A DNA stretch of 64,000 nucleotides from Bryobacteraceae bacterium (GCA_041394945.1 JAWKHH010000004.1:1399876-1463875); one strand, 5' to 3'; shown: positions 1 to 9,289, counted from the stretch's first letter. The notes: generated from the sequence alone by a model not told the origin. Translations and numbers: made by a program.

Positions 1-1199
1 TCCATGGCTCCGCTACGCATGCCGAGGTGGACGATCTTGCAGTTCCAGGGCGCGGTGGTCATACGGAGGAAGATGCCGTATTCGGCGGCGCGCGAAGCGC
101 CGGTAATCTTGGTGTTGAAGTGGGTGGGGTCTTTCTTCCAGTACTCGCCCCAGATCTTCAGGTTGGTGCGCGGCGCCACCTTTACTCTGTCCAGTTCGTT
201 GAGGTGCGCATTCAGCTTGGTGGGGATGTCTTTGCCTGAGCGCGGGCGGCCTACGACGATGATGTTTCTGCCGTCCTCGAGCAGGCGGTGGATCACCTGG
301 CCGAGCCCGGTCCAGCTATCGTCGAGTTCAGGATGCGCGCCGCCGTCCTTGCCGGAGAAGCGGGTCCAGAGGATGACATAGGGTTGATTCGCGGTCACCT
401 TGCCTTGCAGGAACTTGTCGACGCGGTAGGCCCAGTAGGAATTCTTCGAGGGATCGACTTTGGACCACTGCGTCACCATGTCCGGGCTCCCGCTGAGCAC
501 GGCGGCCGCCACCGTCGAAGTCGCGCCGCCGACGGAATAGAGCCGCGCCTTGCTGTGCAATCCGGCGAGGAACGCGAGTTGAGGAATCGTCGGGGCGGGC
601 GTCTGACCGGTGGCGCGGGCGGTGACGACTCCGGAGCACTCGCGAAAGGCGAGATTGGAATTGGAGACCTGGACGGGAAGAAGCCGCGCGCCGGTGAGTC
701 CGCACGATGTGGCGTAGAACTTGACGAGATCTTTCGCCTTGTTGACCTCGGCCGCCGTGTGGAGCAGGATCAGGCGGGAACTAGCTTCACTGCGCAGCGC
801 GGCGCCAACGGCGAACTGGTCGCCGGACATATAGGCCGACTGAAAATAGAAGTTGCACTCGACATTCGCAAAGGTGGCCGGAAGGTTCCGTTGTCCGGCC
901 ATAAATACGGAGTCGCGGAGTTGGGTGGCGGCCGCCTGATCGCGGAGATACAGGCCCTTGTCGGTCATATGGTTGAACGAAGCCGTTTTGGAGGCTGCGG
1001 CGCCACCACCAGCCGCGAACTGGAACGTGTATCTGGTATCGGGATTGGTGACGAAGTCCAGTACGGCTTGCTCGGTGGCGAAGGTGAATGTTCCATTGGG
1101 ATAATTCACCAATTCGCCGACGGACGACGCCTTTGGCTTGAGGAGATTGGGGAGCGCCCAGGGGCCAGCGTTGATTTGTGTCGCGCCTACGAACAGCAT
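1..1199 (-). CDS. Unknown protein, cut off at the left edge (399 codons visible)
   Basis: The frame is open from an ATG at 1199 to the window edge with no stop, so the C-terminus lies outside. The start follows a good ribosome-binding site (CCGGAG eight or nine bases upstream). The visible protein begins MLFVGATQINAGPW and has no signal peptide or membrane segment. It has a central part with repeated small residues (LYSVGGATSTVAAAVLSG) and a more basic end (VVGRPRSGKD, NLKIWGEYWKKD). I recognise no family. It is preferred over the overlapping frames because its codons favour C/G at the third position and its composition looks like a normal folded protein. It follows the NADH dehydrogenase gene by about 70 bases on the same strand, so it could be co-transcribed, but nothing links the functions. 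Confidence 0.6.
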   Translation of the reverse strand, partial: MLFVGATQINAGPWALPNLLKPKASSVGELVNYPNGTFTFATEQAVLDFVTNPDTRYTFQFAAGGGAAASKTASFNHMTDKGLYLRDQAAATQLRDSVFMAGQRNLPATFANVECNFYFQSAYMSGDQFAVGAALRSEASSRLILLHTAAEVNKAKDLVKFYATSCGLTGARLLPVQVSNSNLAFRECSGVVTARATGQTPAPTIPQLAFLAGLHSKARLYSVGGATSTVAAAVLSGSPDMVTQWSKVDPSKNSYWAYRVDKFLQGKVTANQPYVILWTRFSGKDGGAHPELDDSWTGLGQVIHRLLEDGRNIIVVGRPRSGKDIPTKLNAHLNELDRVKVAPRTNLKIWGEYWKKDPTHFNTKITGASRAAEYGIFLRMTTAPWNCKIVHLGMRSGAM

Positions 1200-1270
1200 G
1201 GTCTTCTCCGGAAAAGGATGATAACGCTACTATTACCATGGCAGTAGGGGAAATGGAAGAGATTTTCCGC

Positions 1271-2542
1271 TCAATCGCGTGAGCCGGTGATCAGCCGGGC
1301 GCCGCGATTGAATGTCAGGTACTGAAATCCCCACTGGATCAGGACGAGCAGACGGTTGCGAAAACCGATCAGGTACGCGATGTGGACGAACAGCCACGCG
1401 AGCCACGCCAGGATGCCATCGAAGCGAACGAACCCGAGATCGGCGACGGCGGCGTGGCGGCCGATGGTGGCCATCGTGCCTTTGTCGTGGAAGCGGAACG
1501 GCGGAGCGGGCCGATTGGCGAGGCGCGCGGCGATCGCCTTGGACATGTACCAGCCCTGCTGCATCGCCACCGGGCACGTGCCGGGCAGCGGCTTTCCGTC
1601 CTGTTCGAGATGCGCGATGTCGCCGAGCACGAACAGATTCGAGTGGCCGCGGAGGCTGAGGTCGGGCTCCACATGAAGGCGGCCGCCTCGGTCGCGCCGG
1701 GCGCCGCTGGCTTCGGCGAGAAGTCCGGCGATGGGCGCGGTCTGGATGCCGGCTGCCCAGATGATCGTCCGCGATTCGATGCGCTGGGGCCCGTTGGGCG
1801 TGGCGATGTCGACGCCGCTGTCGTCGACCGCCGTCACGCGCACGCCGGTTCGGGAACGGACACCGATTCGGAGCAGCGCCCTCTCCGCCTTGTCGGAGAG
1901 TTCCGGATGAAAGGGAGGCAACACGCGGTCCGAGCCTTCGAGCAGCAGGATCTCTGATTCCTCGGGGTGAATGGCGCGGAAGTCGTCGCGGAGGGTGTCG
2001 TTGGCGATTTCGGCGATCGCGCCGGCGAGTTCGACTCCGGTCGGTCCGGCGCCGACGACGACGAAACGAAGCCAGGATTTGCGCCGCGCCGAGTCAGCCT
2101 CTTTTTCGGCCTCCTCGAACGCGTTGAGGATCCGTGCACGGACCTCGGTGGCGTCTTCGAGCGTCTTGAGTCCCGGGGCGTGGGTGCGCCAATGGTCGTT
2201 GCCGTAATAGAAGTTGGCCGCACCCGTCGCAAGGATCAAGTAGTCGAAGGAGAGAAGGGCTCCGTGGCCCAGCGTGACGGTTTGAGCGGCTGGGTCAATG
2301 GCGGTGGCCTCCCCAAGGAGCACCTGCACGTTTTTGTGACGACGAAGGACGGCGCGCAGCGGGGCGCTGATGTCGCCGGGAGACAATCCGCCGGTGGCCA
2401 CCTGGTACAGCAGGGGTTGGAAGAGATGAAAATTGCGCCGATCGACGAGCGTGACGGAGAGCGGGAGTGCGGCGAGCGAACGCGCGGCGTTCAAGCCCGC
2501 GAAGCCACCGCCGATGATGAGAACGCGCCGCGGTTCAGACAT
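1271..2542 (-). CDS. ndh: Type II NADH dehydrogenase (NDH-2), FAD-dependent
   Basis: 423 residues, the usual length for NDH-2. These enzymes oxidise NADH and reduce quinone at the inner face of the cytoplasmic membrane without pumping protons. The N-terminal FAD-binding motif (IGGGFAGLNAA, about residues 10-20), the central NAD-binding motif (VVVGAGPTGVELAG, about 160-175) and the second FAD contact (LFVLGDIAHL, about 305-315) are all visible. The C-terminus has a hydrophobic, aromatic stretch (WLAWLFVHIAYLIGF), the expected membrane anchor. The start overlaps the end of the site-2 protease gene by 8 bases, so the two are probably translated from one message. It could act on another quinone-linked donor, but the overall pattern is typical NDH-2. 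Confidence 0.9.
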   Translation of the reverse strand: MSEPRRVLIIGGGFAGLNAARSLAALPLSVTLVDRRNFHLFQPLLYQVATGGLSPGDISAPLRAVLRRHKNVQVLLGEATAIDPAAQTVTLGHGALLSFDYLILATGAANFYYGNDHWRTHAPGLKTLEDATEVRARILNAFEEAEKEADSARRKSWLRFVVVGAGPTGVELAGAIAEIANDTLRDDFRAIHPEESEILLLEGSDRVLPPFHPELSDKAERALLRIGVRSRTGVRVTAVDDSGVDIATPNGPQRIESRTIIWAAGIQTAPIAGLLAEASGARRDRGGRLHVEPDLSLRGHSNLFVLGDIAHLEQDGKPLPGTCPVAMQQGWYMSKAIAARLANRPAPPFRFHDKGTMATIGRHAAVADLGFVRFDGILAWLAWLFVHIAYLIGFRNRLLVLIQWGFQYLTFNRGARLITGSRD

Positions 2543-3620
2543 CGGAGCCGGGAATGCCGAGGCGGCGCAGCAGAACGAACTCGTTGACGTTGTCGCGCGT
2601 GAGGATTCCGGCGAGCCGTCCGTCGTCCAGGACGAGGCCGCAATGGGTGTCGGCCGGGAGACAGTCGAGGGCGTAGCTCAGGTCGGCGGCCGGATCGAGG
2701 CGGACAAACTCGCGGTCCATTGCGGCGGAAACATAGGCGTCCGGGCCGAAATGGGCGAGACCGTTGAGGAAGGCTTCACGGTGCAACAGGCCAACGACCT
2801 GTTCGCCGTGAAGCACCGGGATGTCCTGCTGCGCGGTGGCAAGGACGATGTTGGCCACGTCGCGGAACGTCGCGCCGTGAGGAACGGTACGGAATTCCGT
2901 GATCATAGCGGCGCGGACGGGAAGTCCCTTTGTGAGGACGTGGCCGATGGCGGCCGCGCCTTCGTGGTACGAAGCGAGGTAGACGAGAAAGGCAACCACG
3001 ACCAGCAGGAACTGGCCAACGGCGATGGCGGCCAGCCCGATCAGGATCGCGACGCCTCGCGCCACGCGCGGCGCGGCGAGGGCGGAGACCTGTTCTCCCT
3101 TCCAGAGCGCGACGGCGGCCCGGAAGATCCTGCCGCCATCCATGGGAGCCGCCGGCAGCAGGTTGAACGCGCCGAAACCGAGGTTGGCGAGGCCGGTGCG
3201 CGTGGCGAGTTCGCCGGCGGCTGGTTCAAGGCGCGCGGCGGTCCAGAGGAGGGCGCTGCCTGCGGCCAGATTGAAGGCGGGTCCGGCGATAGAGATCCAA
3301 AGGTCGTCGCGCGGAGCGGGCCGGCGAGCCATGCGAGCGACGCCGCCGACCGGGTACATGACTATGGCGCTAGTGCCGATACCGCGGTGGCGGGCCACCA
3401 GGGCATGCGCCAGTTCGTGCAACAGGATGGAGACGAAGATCGCCACCAGGAAGAGAGCCGTCTCCGCCCACTCCGGTTCGCCGCCGAGAATCCCCGCCGC
3501 GAGCAGCGCGAGGCCCACGAAAAACGTGAAGTGAAAGCGCACCGGAACACCGGCCATCTTGAGCTGGCCATAAGTTCCGGGAGTGCCCGCGCCCGCGCGA
3601 TCCGGGGGCATGTGGTCCAT
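2535..3620 (-). CDS. Site-2 protease family zinc metalloprotease (M50) with CBS domains
   Basis: A membrane-embedded metalloprotease of the SpoIVFB/Rip3 type, which cleaves membrane proteins within the bilayer. Taking the ATG at 3620 gives 361 residues. The zinc motif HELAH lies in a hydrophobic helix near residues 68-72, and the third ligand motif appears as APMDGGR near residue 155. Several other hydrophobic segments follow (FFVGLALLAAGILGG, VAILIGLAAIAVGQFLLVVVAFLVYLASY). The last 140 residues form a pair of CBS domains, which often sense adenine nucleotides and gate the protease. A GTG at 3698 would add 26 residues with poor composition for an N-terminus; neither start has a clear ribosome-binding site. 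The substrate is unknown. It overlaps ndh by 8 bases. Confidence 0.85.
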   Translation of the reverse strand: MDHMPPDRAGAGTPGTYGQLKMAGVPVRFHFTFFVGLALLAAGILGGEPEWAETALFLVAIFVSILLHELAHALVARHRGIGTSAIVMYPVGGVARMARRPAPRDDLWISIAGPAFNLAAGSALLWTAARLEPAAGELATRTGLANLGFGAFNLLPAAPMDGGRIFRAAVALWKGEQVSALAAPRVARGVAILIGLAAIAVGQFLLVVVAFLVYLASYHEGAAAIGHVLTKGLPVRAAMITEFRTVPHGATFRDVANIVLATAQQDIPVLHGEQVVGLLHREAFLNGLAHFGPDAYVSAAMDREFVRLDPAADLSYALDCLPADTHCGLVLDDGRLAGILTRDNVNEFVLLRRLGIPGSDV

Positions 3621-3748
3621 GAATGTACAGGATAGCGCGGGTGCGGACGACGGCTCTTGTGAAACTCGCGCAAAACGGACTCGCTCCGGCTTGGACACAC
3701 CGCGAGTTTCTGCTGGTTTGGCGCCGCGCCGGAGCGGCCTCTGCGCTT

Positions 3749-6700
3749 CTACGCTCGAGCGGCCAGCACCTGCGGCTGTGTTCCGCCCGGAACAGGCTGC
3801 GCGTTGAACTTGACGGAGACCAGGCGCGAGACTCCTGGTTCCTGCATCGTGACGCCGTAGAGCGCCTGCGCCGCCTCCATGGTTCGCTTGGCGTGTGTGA
3901 TGATGACGAACTGGGTCTGTTCGGACATATCCTTCAACAGGCCCATGAGCCGCTGAATGTTGGGCTCGTCGAGCGGTGCGTCGACTTCGTCGAGGATGCA
4001 GAACGGGCTCGGGGTGTAGCGGAAGATCGCCATGAGCAGGGAAAGCGCCGTGAGGGCCTTCTCACCGCCCGACAGCAGCAGGACGTTTTGCAGACGCTTA
4101 CCCGGAGGCGAAGCGACGATGTCGATTCCGGATTCATTCAGGTTGTTCTCGTCGGTGAGACGCATCTCCGCCATCCCGCCACCGAACAGTTTCGTGAACG
4201 TTTCCGAGAAGTTCTTGTTGACGACGGCGAAGGCGTCGGCGAACCGGCGGCGCGATTCGGCATCGATCTCTTGAATCGCCTTTTCGGTGTCGCGAATCGA
4301 GTCGAGCAGATCCTGCCGCTGCGTATTCAGGAAGTCGTAGCGCTGCTGGGCCTCTTCGTACTCCTGGAGGGCGTCGGCGTTCACGGGGCCAAGATTTTCG
4401 ATCTTGGTTTTGAGCGTCTGGTATTTCTCCTCGGCTTCGAGCAGAGCAATCTCATCCATCTCGCCCGTTTCCGCCGACGCGAGTTCCTCGAGCGGGATCT
4501 TGAGTTCCTTCTGGCAGGTCTCATCAAGGTACCTGCGTTCGGCGCGGCGCTCGACGAGCGAGAGCTCAATCTGCGATCGGCGTTCCTGCACCGCCTGTGC
4601 CTCGGCGCGGCCGGCCTTTACTTCCTCTTCCACCGCCGCGAGGCGCTCGCGAGACTCGTGCTCCTGCCGAGCCAGTTCGGCCACCTGCGTCTCGACCTTG
4701 CCGATCTCTTCGGTGAGCCGAGCAGCGGCTTCGTCGAGCGTGACGTTGTCGGCGAGCAGGCGAGCCCTGGCGGCGCCGAGGTTCTCGATCATTGAGGCGA
4801 TCTCAGCGCGGCGGCGGGTGAGGTCTGAAATCTGCGATTCAAGCCGGAGTTGCGCGTTCTTCTCGGCCCGGCGGCGCTCCTCCACCTCGGCCATCTGGAC
4901 GCGAAGAACCGAATGCTCCTCGCCGAGCCCGGCTACCTGATGCTGGATCTCCTCGAGCAGGTGGCGCGCTTCGGCGAGCGATTCCTCCTGCGCGACGTGG
5001 GCCGATTCCTTCTCCTCAACCAGCCGGAGGCTTTCGGCGCGACGCGCCTCGGCCCGTTCGCCTTCCTTGGCGAGCCGGTCCAGTTCGAGGCGCGAGACAG
5101 AAATCCGCGATTGTGCGCGGGAGAACTCTTCGGCCAGCCGGCGGACCTCATGGTCAAGCGCCAGCACCTCGCGCTCCTCGCCCTGTTGTCGCGAGCGGAC
5201 GTGCTCGAGTTCCTGCGAAAGCGAAGCGATGCCGGTTTCGAGCTCCTCCAGTCGCGCTGTGGCTTCGTCGAGCTCGCCCTGCCGGGCCGTCCATTGGGTG
5301 TTCAGCTCGCGGAGTTCCCGCTTCAGGGCAAGGGGACCCGAACCGGTTTTACGGCCGCCGCTGACCGCGTGGCCATGGTAACAGACGCCGTCGGGAAGCA
5401 GGAAGTAGAAATCGGGGTATTGGCGAGCCAGGCGCTGAGCGGCCGGACGGTCGGCGGCCAGGAAACAGCGGGCCAGGCGCGGTAGCAGCGCCGCAGGGGC
5501 CTGTGTGAGTCCGTTGGTCAGACGAAGAACGTCGCTCAGGCGGGAGACGATGCCCGTCTCGGGACCGATCGCGGGCTCGTTGGGAGGAGGGGCGGCGAAG
5601 GGGTCGCCCGGTTCGGGGTGGATGAGAAAGGAGACGCGGCCGTCGAGGTCGGTCCGCATCAGGTCGATACCCACCTCGGCCTGCTCCCAGCTCTTCACGA
5701 GAACGTACTCCAGTTCGTCGTGGAGGAACTCTTCGGCGGCCTTTTCGTGGGCGGTATCCACTTCCACGAAGTCGGCGAGAACGCCGAGCGGCCGCAGGTC
5801 GTGCGCCTGGCCCTGTTCGAACGCGGTGAAGAGACGTTTCACCGATTCGGTGGTATACGCCCGGTGGGAAAGAATTTCCTCGAGCGAATCACGGCGCGCC
5901 TTGAGGCGGGAGGTTTCGTTGCGCGCGGCATCGAGAACGCGGCGCGTTTCGGCCGCACCGGCCTTCTGGGTTTGCAGCTCTTCTTCCACGCGGCGGCGTC
6001 GATCAGCGAGGGATTCGAGCTCGGTCTGGCGCGACGCCAGTTTCCCGGAGATCTCGCCTTTGGTGGCTTCCAGCCGCTCAAGATCGGCGGCGGCCATCTG
6101 TTCTTCGCGCTGGAGGCGCCCGCGGTCGCGCTCGATCGACTGGAAGTGCCCCTCCATCTGCGCGAGCTGGTTCTTGAGCGAGGAAACCTCGCCGAGGATG
6201 CGGAGAGCCGCCTGACGGCCGCTTTCGATGGTCTGCTGGCGCTCGCGGAGGCCGGCCTGGAGTTCGTCGCGCTCGCGGGATTTTTCCTCGAGCCGCTCCC
6301 GGGCGGCGGCGGCTTGCTCCTCGAGCTCGGCCAGCCGGGTGGCGTGGGTCTGGATCTCCTCGGTGAGCTGCGCCTGGCGCAGTTCGAGGGACTGGCCGTC
6401 GGTCTCGCCCTGCGTGAGGCGGCTTTCGATGGAGGCGATTTCCCTGCCCTGGCTTTCCACGCGCCCACGAGTTCGTTCGTTCTCAACACGGAGTTGGGCG
6501 AGCTTCTCCCTCGTGGAAGTGAGTTCGGCTTCCACGGCGTAGCCGCGCTCGAGCAGTTGGTGCTGCTGCTGCTCCTTCTCCGCCACCTGGGCGGCGATCT
6601 CCTGATATTCGCCGTTCGCCTTGTTCAGTTCCAGGGCGATCTTCGTGGTTTCACGCTCCAGCAGGCGGTGCTTGCCGGCAAGCATCAGCCGCAACTGGAT

Positions 6701-7510
6701 CACGAGATCGTCGTGGAGTTCCTGGTATCGCTTGGCCTTGGCGGCCTGCCGCTTCAAGGAGTTCGCCTGGCGGCCGACTTCTTCGAGAATGTCGAACACG
6801 CGTGAGAGGTTCTGCTTGGCGCTCTCGAGCTTCGCTTCCGCCAGTCGGCGCTTGGTTTTGAACTTGCTGATGCCGGCCGCTTCTTCGATCACGGCTCGCC
6901 GGTCGTGCGGCTTGGAGCTGAGCAGTTGGCCGATGCGGCCCTGTTCGATGATGGCGTAGCTCTCCGGTCCAAGGCCGGTCCCCATGAACAAATCCTGGAT
7001 GTCACGGAGGCGGGCGAGGCGCCCGTCGATAAGGTACTCGCTGTTACCGTCCCGGTAGAGGCGGCGCGTGATCGTCACATCATGCGACGCATGATGTGAG
7101 GCGCCGTTCTTGTTGACGCCATTCGCCTTTTTTGCATGGCCGTCTCCGTTGTGAGTGACCTCGCCATTCTGCTCGGCGGCGGATTTTTCGCTCTCGGCCG
7201 CCTGCGCGGCCCTTTCGGCGAGTTGGCCGAACATCATGCCGTCCGGATCGTGGAGGGTCATGGTGACCTGCGCCATGCTCAGCGGCTTGCGGTCTCGCGT
7301 GCCGGCGAAGATCACGTCCTCCATGCGCGAGCCGCGGAGGCTCTTGGCGGACTGTTCGCCGAGCACCCAACTAATGGCGTCGCTCAGGTTGGACTTGCCG
7401 CAACCGTTCGGGCCGACCACGGCGGCGATGCCCGTGCCGGCGAACTTCATTTCGGTACGGTCGCAAAACGACTTGAATCCTTGGATCTCTACACGCTTGA
7501 GGTGCAACAC
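3749..7510 (-). CDS. smc: Chromosome segregation ATPase SMC
   Basis: 1253 residues. SMC dimers load onto the chromosome and extrude loops to help segregate origins. Walker A (GPNGCGKSN) is at about residues 33-41. The C-terminal head carries the ABC signature LLSGGEKALTALS and the Walker B segment CILDEVDAPLDEPN. Two long coiled coils flank a hinge around residues 520-660 (GVLADFVEVDTAHEKAAEEF). Start is GTG at 7510, with GGGAGG upstream at a slightly long distance. The odd feature is an extra stretch of about 50 residues at 95-145 in the N-terminal head, rich in Ala, Glu, Asn, Gly, His and Lys, just before the conserved VTITRRLYRDGNSEY. ScpA and ScpB are not in the window. Confidence 0.97.
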   Translation of the reverse strand: MLHLKRVEIQGFKSFCDRTEMKFAGTGIAAVVGPNGCGKSNLSDAISWVLGEQSAKSLRGSRMEDVIFAGTRDRKPLSMAQVTMTLHDPDGMMFGQLAERAAQAAESEKSAAEQNGEVTHNGDGHAKKANGVNKNGASHHASHDVTITRRLYRDGNSEYLIDGRLARLRDIQDLFMGTGLGPESYAIIEQGRIGQLLSSKPHDRRAVIEEAAGISKFKTKRRLAEAKLESAKQNLSRVFDILEEVGRQANSLKRQAAKAKRYQELHDDLVIQLRLMLAGKHRLLERETTKIALELNKANGEYQEIAAQVAEKEQQQHQLLERGYAVEAELTSTREKLAQLRVENERTRGRVESQGREIASIESRLTQGETDGQSLELRQAQLTEEIQTHATRLAELEEQAAAARERLEEKSRERDELQAGLRERQQTIESGRQAALRILGEVSSLKNQLAQMEGHFQSIERDRGRLQREEQMAAADLERLEATKGEISGKLASRQTELESLADRRRRVEEELQTQKAGAAETRRVLDAARNETSRLKARRDSLEEILSHRAYTTESVKRLFTAFEQGQAHDLRPLGVLADFVEVDTAHEKAAEEFLHDELEYVLVKSWEQAEVGIDLMRTDLDGRVSFLIHPEPGDPFAAPPPNEPAIGPETGIVSRLSDVLRLTNGLTQAPAALLPRLARCFLAADRPAAQRLARQYPDFYFLLPDGVCYHGHAVSGGRKTGSGPLALKRELRELNTQWTARQGELDEATARLEELETGIASLSQELEHVRSRQQGEEREVLALDHEVRRLAEEFSRAQSRISVSRLELDRLAKEGERAEARRAESLRLVEEKESAHVAQEESLAEARHLLEEIQHQVAGLGEEHSVLRVQMAEVEERRRAEKNAQLRLESQISDLTRRRAEIASMIENLGAARARLLADNVTLDEAAARLTEEIGKVETQVAELARQEHESRERLAAVEEEVKAGRAEAQAVQERRSQIELSLVERRAERRYLDETCQKELKIPLEELASAETGEMDEIALLEAEEKYQTLKTKIENLGPVNADALQEYEEAQQRYDFLNTQRQDLLDSIRDTEKAIQEIDAESRRRFADAFAVVNKNFSETFTKLFGGGMAEMRLTDENNLNESGIDIVASPPGKRLQNVLLLSGGEKALTALSLLMAIFRYTPSPFCILDEVDAPLDEPNIQRLMGLLKDMSEQTQFVIITHAKRTMEAAQALYGVTMQEPGVSRLVSVKFNAQPVPGGTQPQVLAARA

Positions 7511-7542
7511 GGGGCGAAGATGCCTCCCGGAAGAGTCAATTT

Positions 7543-7561
7543 AAGCCGGGGCTACCGGCTT
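7543..7561. other. Small perfect hairpin between smc and the upstream gene
   Basis: AAGCCGG and CCGGCTT form a 7-base-pair stem around a 5-base loop. It lies between the stop of the secreted-protein gene (7670) and the start of smc (7510), both on the minus strand. There is no T-run on either side, so it is not a convincing terminator. It may be part of the smc leader. Confidence 0.3.
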
Positions 7562-7669
7562 CGGGGGAGTGATCCCATAGTACCCCGAGCTTGAGCCAAA
7601 GTAAAGCAGGTTCACCACATCAGACTGTGCCGGTTGAAGAAATACTACAACCGATAGTGCATCGATTCC

Positions 7670-9118
7670 CTAGTCGACCCCAAGGTACGGATTGTACGTA
7701 TAGTCGGTGGAGGGTTGCTCGCCGGGGGGAAACTGGACATCGCGGCCCACGGCGTAGGCCGGATCGAGTCCCCACTGGCCCGTGTTGAGGACGTTTTTCT
7801 TGCGCGTGTTGTTGTCGTGCCAGCCCCAGAAGGGCTTGGCTTTGTTCGAGGACTGCTTCCGGCCGAGGAACGTGCTGCCGATGCGCTGGCCTCGCCCGGC
7901 CGGGCGGCCACCGAACGGCTGATAGACGTAGTACTCGTCGAAAGTGCGTTCACCCCACTGCCCCTCGACGGCCTTTGACCACCACTGATCCTTGATCGAG
8001 AGCAGCTCGTAGCCGACCAGCCGGTCGTTGGCGTGGCGCGGGCGCTCAGCCACTCCTTTATATATGAACGTTATGCCCGTGCTTTTGGTGAATTTATCAT
8101 CGCGGACAGAATACGCGGCGTGGGAGCTCGCCGTGCCATAGATGCCGTGGCCGCCGGACTCGATGAAGACGATCGGGTGGTGCCCGTCGTGGAACTCGAT
8201 GGCGCCGTCCACGTTGTGGACACCGCCGCGAATCCGGCCATCGGCGACGAACGAATAGACGTTGTTGTGGGCAAGTGTCTCCATCACCTCGAGCTTGCCG
8301 AACTCGGAGCCGTCCTTGCGCACGGTGAGGATCAGGCCCTCGTTGTCGTTTTCGTGGCACGAGCCCGCGACGCATTTGTCGGAGTAGTCCCGGGGGTGGA
8401 AAACGTTGTAGATCAGAAACCAGTGGGTCGGGGTCTCCATGGCGGCGTAGTGGACGTAGGCCTGGGAAGAGCCCTTGTCGAGATCGTCCCAGTTATCGTC
8501 GCCGTTCCAGTCGCCGTCGAAATCGAAACGGGCGGGCATATCGGATTTCGGTTGCCACCAAGTCTCCTGGGCGAGCATGGGCGCCCAGAACTCGGCGATC
8601 ATTCGATAAGGATCGTTGCTGGCGGGCTCCGGACCAAAGTTGGTTTGTTCGGCGGGGCGGAGCGACGGGGCGTCATTGGCGACTTCGATGGTGATACGGC
8701 CGGTCTGGCTGTCGACCTTGGCTTCAACCTCGTACTTGCCCGGCGTTTCGGGCGCGGTATAGACGAAGGCGTCCTGGAGCACGTAGTCCTTGGTGAGCGC
8801 ACCAAAGATGGAGCCGAACCGGGAGGAGGATTCCTGGTAGAAGGACTCCTGCTCGGAGCCTTGATACTTGAACGGCTTGGAGACCCAGCCCCCATTGGCG
8901 GCAACGACGGTCATCGTCGCGTTGCCGCGCTGGAGACGAACCTTCTCCGTAGCTCCGCCGTCTTTGGTAATAGTGCCGTAGGCACGGACCTGGAGCGTGA
9001 TCGATTCGAACGGGCGCACGCGAAGGCTTGGGTCGGCGTAGATGCGAACTTCGGAGACAGGCAACTGGGCGAAGGCGAGTCCCGACGAAAGGGCGAGGGC
9101 GACAAACTGGAATCGCAT
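7670..9118 (-). CDS. Secreted protein of unknown function, Vps62-like middle region (tentative)
   Basis: Starting at the ATG at 9118 gives 482 residues beginning MRFQFVALALSSGLAFAQ, a clean signal peptide. The first part (about residues 20-160) looks like one or two beta-sandwich domains (PSLRVRPFESITLQVRAYGT, then TAPETPGKYEVEAKV). The second half is rich in His, Asp and aromatics (THWFLIYNVFHPRDY, CHENDNEGLILTV, VMETLAHNNVYSF, IVFIESGGHGIYG). It reminds me of the eukaryotic Vps62/DUF946 family, but that is from memory only. AGAGG sits very close before the start. A longer frame from 9247 adds a basic N-terminus that would spoil the signal peptide. It is likely periplasmic or exported. The role is not known. 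Confidence 0.75.
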   Translation of the reverse strand: MRFQFVALALSSGLAFAQLPVSEVRIYADPSLRVRPFESITLQVRAYGTITKDGGATEKVRLQRGNATMTVVAANGGWVSKPFKYQGSEQESFYQESSSRFGSIFGALTKDYVLQDAFVYTAPETPGKYEVEAKVDSQTGRITIEVANDAPSLRPAEQTNFGPEPASNDPYRMIAEFWAPMLAQETWWQPKSDMPARFDFDGDWNGDDNWDDLDKGSSQAYVHYAAMETPTHWFLIYNVFHPRDYSDKCVAGSCHENDNEGLILTVRKDGSEFGKLEVMETLAHNNVYSFVADGRIRGGVHNVDGAIEFHDGHHPIVFIESGGHGIYGTASSHAAYSVRDDKFTKSTGITFIYKGVAERPRHANDRLVGYELLSIKDQWWSKAVEGQWGERTFDEYYVYQPFGGRPAGRGQRIGSTFLGRKQSSNKAKPFWGWHDNNTRKKNVLNTGQWGLDPAYAVGRDVQFPPGEQPSTDYTYNPYLGVD

Positions 9119-9177
9119 ACCTCTGATTGTGGAAAAAACGAGGCCGCGCCGCAAGGCGATCACCGGCCGTTGACGCT

Positions 9178-9193
9178 GTTTCACGTGGAAGGT
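9178..9193. other. parS-like palindrome (weak candidate)
   Basis: The 16 bases TGTTTCACGTGGAAGG match the ParB-binding parS consensus at 13 of 16 positions, including the whole CACGTG core and left arm. The right arm departs at three positions. It is intergenic, between the divergent secreted-protein and tetR genes, and 1.7 kb from the smc start. A match this good would be expected by chance a few tenths of a time in 64 kb, so the call is weak. Confidence 0.25.
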
Positions 9194-9240
9194 TGTGCCC
9201 ACGGCGCTGGGCGCCGCAAGATTTCGGGGCGCGGTTCCAG

Positions 9241-9269
9241 TGGACAACCAAGTTAGCGATTGCTATACT
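9241..9269 (+). promoter_or_regulatory. Sigma-70-type promoter of the tetR-RND efflux operon
   Basis: TGGACA (9241-9246) and TATACT (9264-9269) are near-consensus -35 and -10 boxes with an exact 17-base spacer. Transcription should start near 9276, about 20 bases before the tetR start codon, leaving a very short leader with no visible ribosome-binding site. Confidence 0.6.
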
Positions 9270-9289
9270 AGCAGTCACTAGGCTAGTAT
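9265..9289. promoter_or_regulatory. Putative TetR-family operator overlapping the -10 box
   Basis: ATACTAGC (9265-9272) and GCTAGTAT (9282-9289) are perfect 8-base inverted repeats separated by 9 bases. The left arm overlaps the -10 box and the palindrome covers the expected transcription start. This is the usual place for a TetR-type repressor to block its own operon, and the gene for one begins 6 bases downstream. Confidence 0.65.

Noticed and set aside
500..700. P-loop-like motif GRPRSGKD in the left-edge protein
   Set aside because: The actual location is about 230-260. A P-loop needs Ser or Thr after the Lys; here it is Asp, and no Walker B was seen.
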